The notes beneath the pieces were generated by a model, which ran no database searches, was not told where the DNA came from, and saw only the letters and a program-made list of their open reading frames with translations. DNA of 64,000 nt from JAUVRX01 sp049664225 (GTDB taxonomy: Bacteria; Acidobacteriota; Thermoanaerobaculia; Multivoradales; JAHEKO01): contig JBATEX010000212.1 of NCBI GenBank assembly GCA_049664225.1, positions 19,662-83,661 on the forward strand, written 5' to 3'. Shown in pieces: positions 16,803 through 25,850 of the stretch. Every line of letters starts with the position of its first letter. The first letter of the stretch is position 1. The position numbers and the translations under genes were made by a program.

Positions 16803-18455
16803 ATGCGAATTCGAAGATCCCATGCATCAGCCGCTAGGGGAGCGATCAGGAAGGCGAAGCCGTTTGCACTTCTCGTGGTTGTCCTGCTTCTGGTCGGATG
16901 TGGCCATAGGGGAGGAGAGCTCACCGCACCGGTCGAGGGATGGCGATCGTCGACCCCCGAGGAACAAGGGATCGACTCACGACCCTTGCTCGCGATGCTG
17001 CAGGAGATCCAGGAACAGGATCTGCGAATCGACGGCATGATCGTCGTGCGGAACGGCTATCTGGTGATGGAGGCCTACTTTCCTCCCTACACGGCGGAGC
17101 ATCGCCACATCATCTATTCGGCAACCAAGGGCATCAGTGCGCTCCTGGCTGGACTCGCGATCGAGGACGGACTCATCCTCGACGAGAAGGTGAAAGTTCT
17201 AGATCTGCTTCCCATGAAAGGTGAGGAGATCGAGAACCTCGATGACTGGAAGCGGCAGCTCGCACTCGAGGATCTGTTGACGATGACCGATGGTTTCGAG
17301 TGGCAGGACTGGCCCTATGGAATCAGGGCAGAGGGGGATTTTTCGCGACTTCTGGCATCATCCGATGGGGTCCGCTACATCCTCGACAAGCCGATCGTCC
17401 AAGAGCCGGGAACTCACTTCAACTACAACAGCGGCGCCTCTCATCTACTGACGGCCATTGTCCAGGAGGTCACCGGCGAGACCGCTCTGGAGTATGCCAA
17501 CGCGAGACTGTTTCAGCCGCTCGGTATCCACGATGCCGGGTGGTCGGCATACCAGGGAATCAACAATGGGGGATCAGAGCTGTTTCTTCGCCCGCGAGAG
17601 ATGGCGAAGGTGGGCTTCCTCATGCTCAACGAGGGGCGTTGGGAAGGACAGCAGATTCTCCCTGCAGACTGGGTCGAGGCGTCGATGCAGCAGTACATCA
17701 AGACAGACGTAGAGTTCATGGAGGAGGAGTACGGATATCAGTGGTACACGAAGTACTTCGCGGGTCACAAGGTACACAGTGCCGAGGGGCTGGGTGGGAA
17801 CTTCCTCTTTGTCGTTCCAGAGTTGGACCTGGTGGTCGTCTTCACAGGTGGTCTCACCGGGAGAGAGATGGCCATCCCCTACAGGTTCCTCGAGGAGGCT
17901 GTGATTCCGGCTGCAACGTCGACCTCCCGGCTACCGCCCAATCCGGACTTGGCCCAGACACTCGATCGATTGGCGGCGGGAAGAGAGGGCGCCAAAGAGG
18001 CGGCGGAAGAGCTTCCGGAGCTTGCCGGAGCGGTTTCGGGTTCGACCTTCGAGGTGAGAGACGAGGAGAACGTGCTCGGGATCGAGCAACTTTCGATCAC
18101 ATTTCCCCAGGGCAACGAAGCCCGCATGAAGATCGTGTACTCCGGAACGGGAGTGGACGCCGATTGGGGCATGGATATCGTCTTCCGAAGGGATGACGTG
18201 CTGGAAGAAGAAAGGGAGCTCCAGATGGCCATCGGCTTGGATGGCCGCTTTCGAACGGTCATCGTCGACCATGACGAAGTCGGCAAGGTGCCGTTCTCGG
18301 CGAAGGGCCGCTGGCAGGATGATCGAACCCTGGTCCTCATGGTGCTGTCGGCGTGGGCTATCCCCGAAACATGGACCCTGGAGTTCGACGATGATGACAG
18401 CGCAACCCTGGTCATCGAGACCCCTTTCCTTCAGACTGAGGTTTTCTTGCATTAG
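16803..18455 (+). CDS. Beta-lactamase-related serine hydrolase lipoprotein
   Basis: About 550 residues from ATG 16803 (a GTG at 16776 would add nine residues). The signal sequence FALLVVVLLLVGC makes it a lipoprotein with Cys33. The penicillin-binding-like fold shows SxxK in IIYSATKGISALLAGLAIED, the tyrosine motif in HFNYNSGASHLLTAIVQEV, and a third motif near AEGLGGNFLFVVPELDLVVV. Such proteins are D-alanyl esterases, aminopeptidases or esterases rather than true beta-lactamases. A C-terminal beta-rich domain of about 170 residues (SGSTFEVRDEENVLGIEQL onward) is rich in acidic residues. It follows the DinB gene closely. Substrate unknown. Confidence 0.85.
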   Translation: MRIRRSHASAARGAIRKAKPFALLVVVLLLVGCGHRGGELTAPVEGWRSSTPEEQGIDSRPLLAMLQEIQEQDLRIDGMIVVRNGYLVMEAYFPPYTAEHRHIIYSATKGISALLAGLAIEDGLILDEKVKVLDLLPMKGEEIENLDDWKRQLALEDLLTMTDGFEWQDWPYGIRAEGDFSRLLASSDGVRYILDKPIVQEPGTHFNYNSGASHLLTAIVQEVTGETALEYANARLFQPLGIHDAGWSAYQGINNGGSELFLRPREMAKVGFLMLNEGRWEGQQILPADWVEASMQQYIKTDVEFMEEEYGYQWYTKYFAGHKVHSAEGLGGNFLFVVPELDLVVVFTGGLTGREMAIPYRFLEEAVIPAATSTSRLPPNPDLAQTLDRLAAGREGAKEAAEELPELAGAVSGSTFEVRDEENVLGIEQLSITFPQGNEARMKIVYSGTGVDADWGMDIVFRRDDVLEEERELQMAIGLDGRFRTVIVDHDEVGKVPFSAKGRWQDDRTLVLMVLSAWAIPETWTLEFDDDDSATLVIETPFLQTEVFLH

Positions 18456-18507
18456 AGCGGGTGTTCGACGTGGGTACTTGGCGCGGGCGGGCTTTGACTC
18501 GGCTCTC

Positions 18508-19132
18508 TCAAATCGGCAGCCGGAAAGCGAGACCCGCTCCGGCCAGCCAGTCGGGCTCGTTGTCGACCAGTCCCAGCCCGACCCGGAAGTCGATCTGGAA
18601 GTTCTGTGTCAACAACACAGTGGCTCCCGTCTGAAAGCTGTGGCGATCGGAACGATCCCCTGCGAGAATGAAGGCCCCATAGAATTCGCCGAAGAGGCTG
18701 ATTGGCCTACTGGTCGCTCCGCTCAGAGCCACCGCATAGTTGAGGTCCACGTCCGTGCGTGTTCCGTGGTCGTTCTTCGATCTCACGATGCTGGGGCCGA
18801 GGTTGTAGGTCAGTCCACCCCGTCAAGTACAGCCGAGCCTCGACTCGCTCGTTGATCCCATAGCGGGTGAGGAAGTTGGGCGCTTGCTGGGAATCACTCC
18901 GTTCCCCGTTGGCCTCGAGCCGGCTGAATGTGTACCCTGCCTCGAACTGCAGCGTCCGCCGGGGTACCAAACCGGGAGAAGCGCTGGCTGTCGGGCGGTC
19001 GGTTGAGATGGGGCTGTCAGTAAACGCGTCTGCCGCACTTGTATCGTCAGCCATCGCCGCTACAGCGCTGGTGAGCAGGATCGCGGTCACGCTCGCGGTA
19101 CGAAGCCGTCGTCTGTACCTGCACCCCAACAC
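18508..19132 (-). pseudogene. Broken outer-membrane transporter (phenol-MetA-like beta-barrel)
   Basis: The N-terminal part is in one frame: a signal peptide (TASVTAILLTSAVAAMADD), the N-terminal signature ISTDRPTASASPGLVPRRTL, then EAGYTFSRLE and VEARLYLTG. The C-terminal part is in another frame: YNLGPSIVRSKNDHG, ISLFGEFYGAFILAGD, VLLTQNFQIDFRVGLGLVD and a terminal FRLPI. The two halves meet near 18825 with a frameshift, and the usual middle of about 100 residues is missing. Full-length relatives are about 250-residue barrels in the outer membrane. The combination of deletion and frameshift argues for a dead gene. Start is probably GTG 19132. Confidence 0.65.
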
Positions 19133-19149
19133 CTGGAATGAGGGTCGCA

Positions 19150-19752
19150 CTAGAGCCAGCCCTGTCTTCGGGCGAGCCGGGCGGCTTCTGTGCGGTTGGC
19201 AGCACCCAGCTTGCCGATGGCCTCGGACAGGTAGTTGCGCACAGTTCCCTCGGAGAGGTGAAGCTCTTCGGCGATCTTGGAGTTGGGCAGTCCTTCCCCG
19301 GCCAGCTTCAGCACCTGGCGCTCGCGGTCGGTCAGGGGATCGGGCTCGCCCCAGGCCTGAGCGGCCAGCTCTGGGTCCACCGCTCGCAGCCCCTGGTGAA
19401 CCCGGCGCACGGCTTCGGCCAGCTCGTCGGCTGGGGCGTCCTTGAGCAGATAGCCGGCTGCGCCTCCCTCGAGGGCGCGGCGCAGATACCCGCTGCGGCC
19501 GAAGGTGGTGACGATGATCACCCGGCCTGCGAATTTCTCTTCTTTGAGGGCTTGAAGTAACTCGAGGCCCGTCATCCCGGGCATCTCGATGTCGGTCAGG
19601 ACGACATCGGGCTCGATCTCGAGGATCTTCTCCAACGCATCCTGGCCATCGGTCGCCGTGGCCGCGACCTCGATGTCGTCTTCCATGTCGAGCAGCGCTG
19701 CCAGGGCGCCCAGCACCAGGCCCTGGTCTTCGGCGATGACGACCCGGATCAT
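19150..19752 (-). CDS. NarL/DesR-type response regulator
   Basis: A 200-residue two-domain regulator. The receiver domain (1-120) has the acidic pocket in VVIAEDQGLVL, the phosphoacceptor Asp in VVLTDIEMPGMTGLELLQAL, and Lys in GYLLKDAPADEL. The C-terminal LuxR-type helix-turn-helix reads PLTDRERQVLKLAGEGLPNS, then EELHLSEGTVRNYLS. It overlaps the kinase gene by 4 bases (ATGA), so they are translationally coupled. The genetic arrangement (ABC ATPase, permease, kinase, regulator) is the classical DesK/DesR or LiaSR-like layout, in which the regulator controls the transporter. See the half-sites at 22726-22753. Confidence 0.95.
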   Translation of the reverse strand: MIRVVIAEDQGLVLGALAALLDMEDDIEVAATATDGQDALEKILEIEPDVVLTDIEMPGMTGLELLQALKEEKFAGRVIIVTTFGRSGYLRRALEGGAAGYLLKDAPADELAEAVRRVHQGLRAVDPELAAQAWGEPDPLTDRERQVLKLAGEGLPNSKIAEELHLSEGTVRNYLSEAIGKLGAANRTEAARLARRQGWL

Positions 19753-20921
19753 CCCTTGGCTCCCGAGGGCTCGGGGCCACATGAACCCAGCAGCGGCTTG
19801 CCTCGCGATGGCTGGCCTACGCGAGTCGTGTTCTCCGAGGGCTGCAAGACAGGCAGTGTGACCGTGATCGAGGTCCCGCCCCGACCGTCGACGTTGAAAT
19901 CGCCTCCGATGGCGGTTACTCGCTCCTGCATCCCGGTCAGGCCCATGCCGCCTCTGGTCTGGCTGTCTTTGCCTGGAGCTCCCTTGCCGTTGTCGTTCAC
20001 GGTCAGCCGGACCCGGTCGGAGAGGTTCTCCAGCCGCACCCGGCACGAGTCCGCGTGGGAATGGCGAAGCACATTGGTCGTTGCTTCCCGGAGCGCCAAG
20101 GCCAGCACCTGCTCGGTTGCCGGGTCGATGTCGACCGCGTCGACCTCGGATTGGAAGTGGATCAAGGCCGATTGCAGCGCTACGCGGGCCTGCGCCAGCT
20201 CTGTGGAGAAGTCGGTCTGCCGGAAACCGCTGACCGCGCTGCGGACCTCCTTGAGAGCCTCGCGGGCGACCTGCTCGACCTCGCCGATCTCCAGGGCCGC
20301 TCGAGCGGGGTCCTTCTCGGCGAGCCGACGCGCCAGCTCTGCTTTTCGGGTGATCACGGTCAAGGTGTGCCCGAGTAGATCGTGTAGATCTCGGGCAATT
20401 CTCTCGCGCTCGGCCAGCTTGGCGAGTCGTTCGACCTCGTCTTGGGTGCGTCGAAGAGCGGCCTGCGAGCGCCTTACGCCGGCGTAGTGGATGTTGGTGC
20501 CACCCACGAGCAGGCTGAAGACCATGCCGGGGACCCAGAAGTAGGGTGGCAGATCGACCAGCCAGGCTTCGAGTGGCGGTAGCGCCGCCAGCACGAGCAG
20601 CAGCCGAGATGCGAAGGCCGCCGAGCCGGTGGAGCCCAGATAGCCGGAAGCGTAGACGAAAAAGACACTGGCGCCCCAGTTGAGGGGCGCGTAGACGATA
20701 CCCAGCAGAGTGATCGCGGCGACAGCAATCAAGGCCTTTCTTCCGGGTAACCAGTAGCCCCAGAAATAGAGCGGAAGAAAGATGGCGGTGCCGACAGCTG
20801 TGAGGATCCAGTCCCTGGGCGTCGGGTGGCCAATCAGGCCGCCCAACCAGAAGATGCCTAAATAGACCAACCAGGCGTAGGGAGTCCACCCCAGCTCGGC
20901 CTCTTTCTGAATCAGGCGCAT
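19749..20921 (-). CDS. DesK-like sensor histidine kinase
   Basis: A 390-residue membrane kinase. Four to five N-terminal transmembrane helices (WLVYLGIFWLGGLIG, ILTAVGTAIFLPLYFWGYWL, ALIAVAAITLLGIVYAPL, PGMVFSLLVGG) have no large periplasmic domain, so it senses the membrane or the transporter. Then comes a HisKA_3 dimerisation helix with the phospho-His in ERERIARDLHDLLGHTLTVI. The ATPase domain has N-box REATTNVLRHSHA, VNDNGKGAPG and GGMGLTGMQERVTAIGG. The last 30 residues after TVTLPVLQ are polar. It follows the permease gene by 44 bases and overlaps the regulator gene. Confidence 0.95.
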   Translation of the reverse strand: MRLIQKEAELGWTPYAWLVYLGIFWLGGLIGHPTPRDWILTAVGTAIFLPLYFWGYWLPGRKALIAVAAITLLGIVYAPLNWGASVFFVYASGYLGSTGSAAFASRLLLVLAALPPLEAWLVDLPPYFWVPGMVFSLLVGGTNIHYAGVRRSQAALRRTQDEVERLAKLAERERIARDLHDLLGHTLTVITRKAELARRLAEKDPARAALEIGEVEQVAREALKEVRSAVSGFRQTDFSTELAQARVALQSALIHFQSEVDAVDIDPATEQVLALALREATTNVLRHSHADSCRVRLENLSDRVRLTVNDNGKGAPGKDSQTRGGMGLTGMQERVTAIGGDFNVDGRGGTSITVTLPVLQPSENTTRVGQPSRGKPLLGSCGPEPSGAKG

Positions 20922-20965
20922 GGTGCCTCCTCAGTGTAGCTCACAGGTTGGTGAACCAGATCCGC

Positions 20966-21763
20966 TTAGCCGTAGGTCTTGCCTTCGTCACGGCGATAGC
21001 CGACCAGGGCGAGGCCGAGCGACAGAGCGGTGAAGAGAGCCAGGTAGAGAACACTGATCCAGGCAGCCGGGCCGGTGCTGGCACCGACCTGGGCGAGCGC
21101 CAACTGGCTGAAGTGATAGGGCGGCAGCGCTGGCGCAAGCCTCTGAAGGAGCGAGGGCAGCGCCTGCACCGGGATCCAGAGACCCGACAGGAACGCCAGT
21201 GGTAGGTACAACAGATTGACGATCGCCGGTGCAGAATTGGGCCCGCAGAAGTAGCCCAGAGCGAGGCCGAAGGCACAGAACGGCAGAGCGCCGGCAATGA
21301 GCACGGCGGCTAGCGATACCCAAGTCACGGTCGGCATCGCGACGTCACCGAAAAGCGCCCCGAGGCCAAAGAGCCCCAAAACGACGATCAGGCTGAACGT
21401 CAGGGCCATGAAGATCTTGGCCGTGAAGTAGGCCAATGGTGGCATGGGAGTGGCCCGCTTGAGCAGCATCCATCCTTGGCCGCGCTCGATTGCGACACCG
21501 ACGCCGAAGCCAAAGAGCGAGGCCCCTATCACTCCGAAGGTGCCATAGGTGGCGAGGAGATAGGTCGGCATGTTCACCGGTCCAGCCATTCGTCCACTGC
21601 CGAAGACGAGTCCGAAGAGAACATAGAAGAGCAGCGGGAACAGCACCGTGGGGATTGCGTAGGCCGGCATCCGCAGGAGCTTCAGCAGTTCGTACTTGGC
21701 TTCGAGCGCGAAGATCCTGGTGAGGGAGCGGGGTTGTGAAACCGCTTGGGCTGTAGTGTTCAT
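20966..21763 (-). CDS. ABC-2 type transporter permease
   Basis: A 265-residue inner-membrane permease with six predicted helices (AIPTVLFPLLFYVLFGLVF, LATYGTFGVIGASLFGFGVG, FMALTFSLIVVLGLFGLGAL, LAAVLIAGALPFCAFGLAL, NLLYLPLAFLSGLWIPVQAL, AAWISVLYLALFTALSLGLA). The arrangement is that of ABC-2 permeases (ABC2_membrane family), which export drugs, lipids or polymers. Its ATG overlaps the stop of the ATPase gene (ATGA, 4 bases) and is preceded by AAGGAGG. Together with the ATPase it forms an exporter. The substrate is unknown, but the attached DesK/DesR-like pair suggests induction by membrane stress. Confidence 0.9.
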   Translation of the reverse strand: MNTTAQAVSQPRSLTRIFALEAKYELLKLLRMPAYAIPTVLFPLLFYVLFGLVFGSGRMAGPVNMPTYLLATYGTFGVIGASLFGFGVGVAIERGQGWMLLKRATPMPPLAYFTAKIFMALTFSLIVVLGLFGLGALFGDVAMPTVTWVSLAAVLIAGALPFCAFGLALGYFCGPNSAPAIVNLLYLPLAFLSGLWIPVQALPSLLQRLAPALPPYHFSQLALAQVGASTGPAAWISVLYLALFTALSLGLALVGYRRDEGKTYG

Positions 21764-22665
21764 GCTGCCTCCTTCTTGGTGGTGAGGGCGAGAAACGCGT
21801 CGTCGAGGGCCGCGCCAATAACCTCGAGATCGGAGAGGTCGCTGTCGCGCATCAGGAGCTCACGAACAACGGGCTCGGCCCTCGAAGTGAGGATCTCGAC
21901 CAGGCCGTCTTCGGAACTGACGCTCTTGACGCCTGGAATTCCATCGATCTCCGACGTATGCAGGCGAGTTCGGCAGCGAATGCGGCGACCCGTGACCCGG
22001 GCCTTGATCATCGTCGGCGATCCCTCGGCGATGGAGCGCCCCTCATTGAGCAGTACGATCCGATCAGCCAGAGCGTCGGCTTCCTCCAGGTAGTGGGTGG
22101 TCAGGACGACGCTGCGACCGCGCTCGACGAAGGTGCGAATCTGCTGCCACAGACCGCGGCGGGCCTCGACATCGAGACCGGTAGTGGGCTCGTCCAGATA
22201 GAGAAGCTCGGGGTCACCGCAAATCGACAGCGCGAACAGCACCCGTTGGCGCTGGCCTCCCGAGAGCTCACCGAACGGACGCCTCTCGAGCTCCTGGAGC
22301 CCGGCAATTCGCAGAGTTTCCTTGGCAGCTAATGGGTTCGGGTAGTAGCTTGAGAAGAGCTCGACCAGCTCGGCCACTCTCAGGGTTTGCGGCACCGCGG
22401 AGATCTGCAGCATGGCCCCGACACGTGCACGACTCTTGGGGTGGTCCGCGGCGCACCCGAATACGCGAACGCTGCCCTGGAGTGGTTTGGCCAGGCCCAG
22501 AAGCAAGTTGACCGTCGTCGTCTTGCCGGCGCCGTTCGGTCCCAGAATCGACAGAACCTCACCGGCACGGATCTCCAGGTCGAGACCGCACAGGGCCATC
22601 AGATCGCCGTAGGACTTCCAGACGTCTTCGAGCTCGGCAATGACTTCTCGTTGGTTCTCTGCCAT
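21760..22665 (-). CDS. ABC transporter ATP-binding protein
   Basis: A 301-residue ATPase of the drug/lipid exporter class. Walker A is GPNGAGKTTTVNLLLG, the signature motif LSGGQRQRVLFALSICGDP, Walker B LLYLDEPTTGLD, and the switch His is in VVLTTHYLEEADALADRIVL. A C-terminal accessory domain of about 80 residues follows. Start ATG 22665 is supported by AAAGGAGG 6 bases upstream; a longer frame to 22689 has no such site. First gene of the exporter / two-component operon (22665 to 19150), with candidate regulator half-sites 60-90 bases upstream. Confidence 0.95.
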   Translation of the reverse strand: MAENQREVIAELEDVWKSYGDLMALCGLDLEIRAGEVLSILGPNGAGKTTTVNLLLGLAKPLQGSVRVFGCAADHPKSRARVGAMLQISAVPQTLRVAELVELFSSYYPNPLAAKETLRIAGLQELERRPFGELSGGQRQRVLFALSICGDPELLYLDEPTTGLDVEARRGLWQQIRTFVERGRSVVLTTHYLEEADALADRIVLLNEGRSIAEGSPTMIKARVTGRRIRCRTRLHTSEIDGIPGVKSVSSEDGLVEILTSRAEPVVRELLMRDSDLSDLEVIGAALDDAFLALTTKKEAA

Positions 22666-22725
22666 CGAATGCCTCCTTTGTGGAGACATTCTGGCTGTCG
22701 GGCAACCCTCGGGTCAGAGAGGAAC

Positions 22726-22753
22726 GTCATCGATCTCGGATGACATTTGTCAT
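22726..22753. promoter_or_regulatory. Candidate operator: three GTCAT/ATGAC half-sites
   Basis: GTCAT (22726-22730), ATGAC (22740-22744) and GTCAT (22749-22753) alternate in orientation. The last two form ATGACATTTGTCAT, with 6-base arms ATGACA and TGTCAT about a TT centre. The block lies in the divergent gap, 61-88 bases before the ABC ATPase start and 130 before the envelope module. It is well placed for binding by the NarL/DesR-type regulator of the same operon, or for control of both directions. Binding is inferred only from symmetry and position. Confidence 0.45.
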
Positions 22754-22883
22754 GCGGCCGAGACGCGCTGGATGCGGACTAGAACTTGGATGGGCCAAAT
22801 GCGGTTTGCCTGCGCCCCGGTCGGGGTGTACGATGGTATTGGCTTCGACAAGGCCTCGCCAATAGGGGCGTCAGGGGGATTTC

Positions 22884-25847
22884 ATGCCGGCCGGTTGGCA
22901 GGATTCGTGGCGCCAGCCCGAGAATCGGATTCGCCTCGCTGTACTGGCGACCGCTGTCCTGTTATTCATCTTTCTCATTGCCGTTGCAATCCAGTCGTGG
23001 TTTGTCGACTGGCCGGGTCGGCTCTGGCTCACTCTGGCCGTCGGTGGCGCTGTCGCGCTGTCATTGCTGCTCGCCCGCATCTGGCGCCCTGCACCCCTGA
23101 CCATTGCCGTGCTTTCATGGGCGGTGCTGCTGCTGATATCGACGTATCTTTACGGCAGCGACAGTGGCGGTTTGGGCATCCTGGGCCTGCCATTCGACAC
23201 CCTCATCGCCGGACTCTTTCTCCTCGCCACCGGACTCGCCGCTGGATGGCTGATCCGACTTCCCCGTTTACCGCTCTGGGCCAAGGTCCTTGTCGTCGCA
23301 CTGGCGGTCTATGCCTGGCTGCCGGTGATCCTGGCTCTGGCGAAGAGACAACCGTTTGCCAGCGCAGTAAAGGGTCTCTGGCCCATGCCGTACTGGCTGC
23401 AGGGTGTTTTCCTAGGCACCGATCTGCTGCTGCTGGCTGCCTGGATCATCCTTCTCGTCCTGCTCTTCACGACGCTTCGCAGCGGCGAGGGGCGCCAGCG
23501 ATCCCTCGCAGTGATGACCCTGGTGCCCCTCACCCTGGTTTTCCTCCTCGTCAGCCTGGAGATGAACCATCAGGGGCTGCGAAATCTCGTCGCGTTCCTG
23601 CCTACCGCCGAGCCGGCTCCACGCGTTGTATCTGTAGAACGTGAGATCGCGCCCCAGGTTGTCGTCGAGGATTCTTCTCGAGCGGATCCCGGCGAGGACT
23701 GGCTCGATCGCTGCCGTGGTCCGAGCCTCGAGGAGACCTTTCTCTGCGTCGCCCGAGAAGTTCGCTACGAGCCCTATCGCGGCGCTCAGCGGGGGGCTCT
23801 GTTGACGGCGCTCGCCCAGAGCGGCAACGCCGTCGACCAATCGCTGCTGCTGAGCGAGATCCTCCGGGAACAGGGCTATCGCGTCCGCTTTGTCACCGGC
23901 ACCCTCGCCGAGGCGAACCTCAGCGCCCTGGTGCGCGGTATGTACCCTCCGCATTTGCCGACGATGCAGCTCGCGGAGGAGCATCAACCCTACTCGCCGG
24001 CTGCAGACGACGAGCTGCGGCAGATGGTGAAATCCCATCTCTGGCTCGAGGTCGATCAAGGAGGAACTTGGCTGCCGCTCGACCCATCCTTTCCTCGGGC
24101 GGAGGTCGGAGAGAGCTACGCTCAGGCGGCAAAGCGTTTCGAAGAGCTGCCAGAGGAACTCTTCCAGTCGCTCAGAATCACCCTCAACGCCGAAACCGTG
24201 GATGGAAGTATCACGGAGCTGGGGAAGATCGAGGGCACTCTGGTGGAGCTGGCCCAGCGGCCGATCACACTGACCATCCGGGGACTTCCCAGCCTGACCC
24301 CGACCGAAGATGAGCAGGAACGAGGCTCGCCCCTGGACGTCTTCGGCGGTGGCTTGACGGGTGGAGGCCGTAGCGAGGAAGAGAATGACGAAGCGACCCG
24401 TGAGGTCATTGGACGACGCTACCGACCGGTGATCCGAGTCGGCGACGAGGCGATTGGTTTCACACCGTTGGAAGTCGTCTTCGACAAGAGGGGTTCGTTC
24501 CCTCGACGAGAGTGGATCGACTTCGAGCTGCAGTTGCCCGATGTCGAGGCCAAACGGATCCGCCGCTACCTTTACCTCAATGCTGGCGATTCCTCGACCC
24601 CGACTCTGCCTCCGGGGCTTCGGCATTACGCCATCACGCTGGTCGCGGGATCATTTCCCCGGCAGTTCGTGGAGCAGCAGAGGGAGGTGTTGACGACCGA
24701 TCTCGATCCCGAGCGGTGGCGTGAACAGCTCGACCGGCTCACCACCAACAGCGATACAGAGGAGGCCGGCGCAGCTCTGCAGGAAGCCAGCCAGATCGAT
24801 AGCAGGGTAGCCGGTGTCGAGGGCTTTCTGACCAATCTCATCTTCGCGCACGAATCGGACCTGCTGGCGGCGAAGGTCGCATACAACAACGGGGTCAACC
24901 TGGCACGGGCTCTGCCAAGGATCCTGATCACCTCATTCGAGACCTCCTCTGGCGATCAGCCTGGTGAATTCACCAACGAAGTGAGTCTCGACCTGAGGCT
25001 CGATGAGCTGGCCACTCACCCCTTTCCCGGTGTGCCCTCGGGAGCCGCCCAACAGTTCCAGCTGGCCTTCGGCCTCCAGGAATCGACGCTCGAAGCCGGC
25101 GTACTGGCGCGGTTGACACCCGATGCCCGCGTCGTGAGTACGGTCGAGCTGGTGGAGAACGCCTACCAGAAGGGCGGCTCCCTGGTGACGGTTACAGCCG
25201 CCGACACGTCAGCTCTGAGCGATATCGTCGACCTCTCGAAGAGGGCGGATCTGCTGATCCGCGAGGCGCTGGCGGAAGGGCTCGAGATCATTCTGCCCTC
25301 GGTGCCACTGACGATTGAGGGACGAAAGATCTGGGGCTGGTGGCAGCGAAACCCCGAGACCGGTGTGACGGTGGGAGCGTTGGATTCGGGGCAGCACCAG
25401 GCGGTTGTCGAGTACTCAATCTCTCTCAAGGAAATCGGTCTGAACGAGGACACCGCCTTCGCCTTGGGACTGATCAAGGGGGCCGAAGAGACTCTGTGGC
25501 TTCTGGCCGAGAAGATCCTCAGGTACGGCGAGATCACCGCCGAACTGCTGAAGGAGGTCGAGGAGCACCTCAAGAAGCTGGCCACGGCCATCGCCTGCGG
25601 CTTCTGTCCGAAGCTCGAGTACAACCTGTCGGCCGGAATCAAGATCACTCAAGGGTGTTGGGAGTGGAAGAAGAGCAAAGACCTGGCGAAAGCTTCGGTC
25701 GGCGCCGATTTCTGCAGCAGTTTCCTGGATGGATTCAATTGTGCCTCCGGCATGATCCTGGCCGGTCTCAAGGGCGATTCCGCCGGAGCAAGCGGCAAGA
25801 TCTGGGCCGGAGAAGACATCACCATCGTCTGCAAGTCGGAGGATTGA
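22884..25847 (+). CDS. Membrane protein with degenerate transglutaminase-like domain
   Basis: A 987-residue protein. The N-terminal 230 residues hold about seven transmembrane helices (for example AVLATAVLLFIFLIAVAIQ and LDTLIAGLFLLATGLAAGWL-like). A periplasmic region follows, with a transglutaminase-like core at about 260-430: LTALAQSGNAVDQSLLLSEI, then REQGYRVRFVTGTL, and later HLWLEVDQGGTWLPLDPSFP, which provides the His and Asp. The Cys expected in the first block (near GNAVDQ) is absent, so the fold is probably used for binding rather than catalysis. The long remainder has no recognised domain and ends with several Cys (AIACGFCPKLEYNLSAG and QGCWEWKKS), perhaps disulfide-bonded. First gene of a three-gene module. 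Confidence 0.75.
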   Translation: MPAGWQDSWRQPENRIRLAVLATAVLLFIFLIAVAIQSWFVDWPGRLWLTLAVGGAVALSLLLARIWRPAPLTIAVLSWAVLLLISTYLYGSDSGGLGILGLPFDTLIAGLFLLATGLAAGWLIRLPRLPLWAKVLVVALAVYAWLPVILALAKRQPFASAVKGLWPMPYWLQGVFLGTDLLLLAAWIILLVLLFTTLRSGEGRQRSLAVMTLVPLTLVFLLVSLEMNHQGLRNLVAFLPTAEPAPRVVSVEREIAPQVVVEDSSRADPGEDWLDRCRGPSLEETFLCVAREVRYEPYRGAQRGALLTALAQSGNAVDQSLLLSEILREQGYRVRFVTGTLAEANLSALVRGMYPPHLPTMQLAEEHQPYSPAADDELRQMVKSHLWLEVDQGGTWLPLDPSFPRAEVGESYAQAAKRFEELPEELFQSLRITLNAETVDGSITELGKIEGTLVELAQRPITLTIRGLPSLTPTEDEQERGSPLDVFGGGLTGGGRSEEENDEATREVIGRRYRPVIRVGDEAIGFTPLEVVFDKRGSFPRREWIDFELQLPDVEAKRIRRYLYLNAGDSSTPTLPPGLRHYAITLVAGSFPRQFVEQQREVLTTDLDPERWREQLDRLTTNSDTEEAGAALQEASQIDSRVAGVEGFLTNLIFAHESDLLAAKVAYNNGVNLARALPRILITSFETSSGDQPGEFTNEVSLDLRLDELATHPFPGVPSGAAQQFQLAFGLQESTLEAGVLARLTPDARVVSTVELVENAYQKGGSLVTVTAADTSALSDIVDLSKRADLLIREALAEGLEIILPSVPLTIEGRKIWGWWQRNPETGVTVGALDSGQHQAVVEYSISLKEIGLNEDTAFALGLIKGAEETLWLLAEKILRYGEITAELLKEVEEHLKKLATAIACGFCPKLEYNLSAGIKITQGCWEWKKSKDLAKASVGADFCSSFLDGFNCASGMILAGLKGDSAGASGKIWAGEDITIVCKSED

Positions 25848-25850
25848 GAG

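Noticed and set aside
18707..19780. 357-codon reverse frame covering the regulator and transporter
   Set aside because: Its first 215 codons are an off-frame reading of the response regulator; only the last part matches the transporter remnant, which is annotated separately.
23412..24626. 404-codon reverse frame inside the transglutaminase-like gene
   Set aside because: Fully antisense to a gene with recognisable membrane and core motifs.
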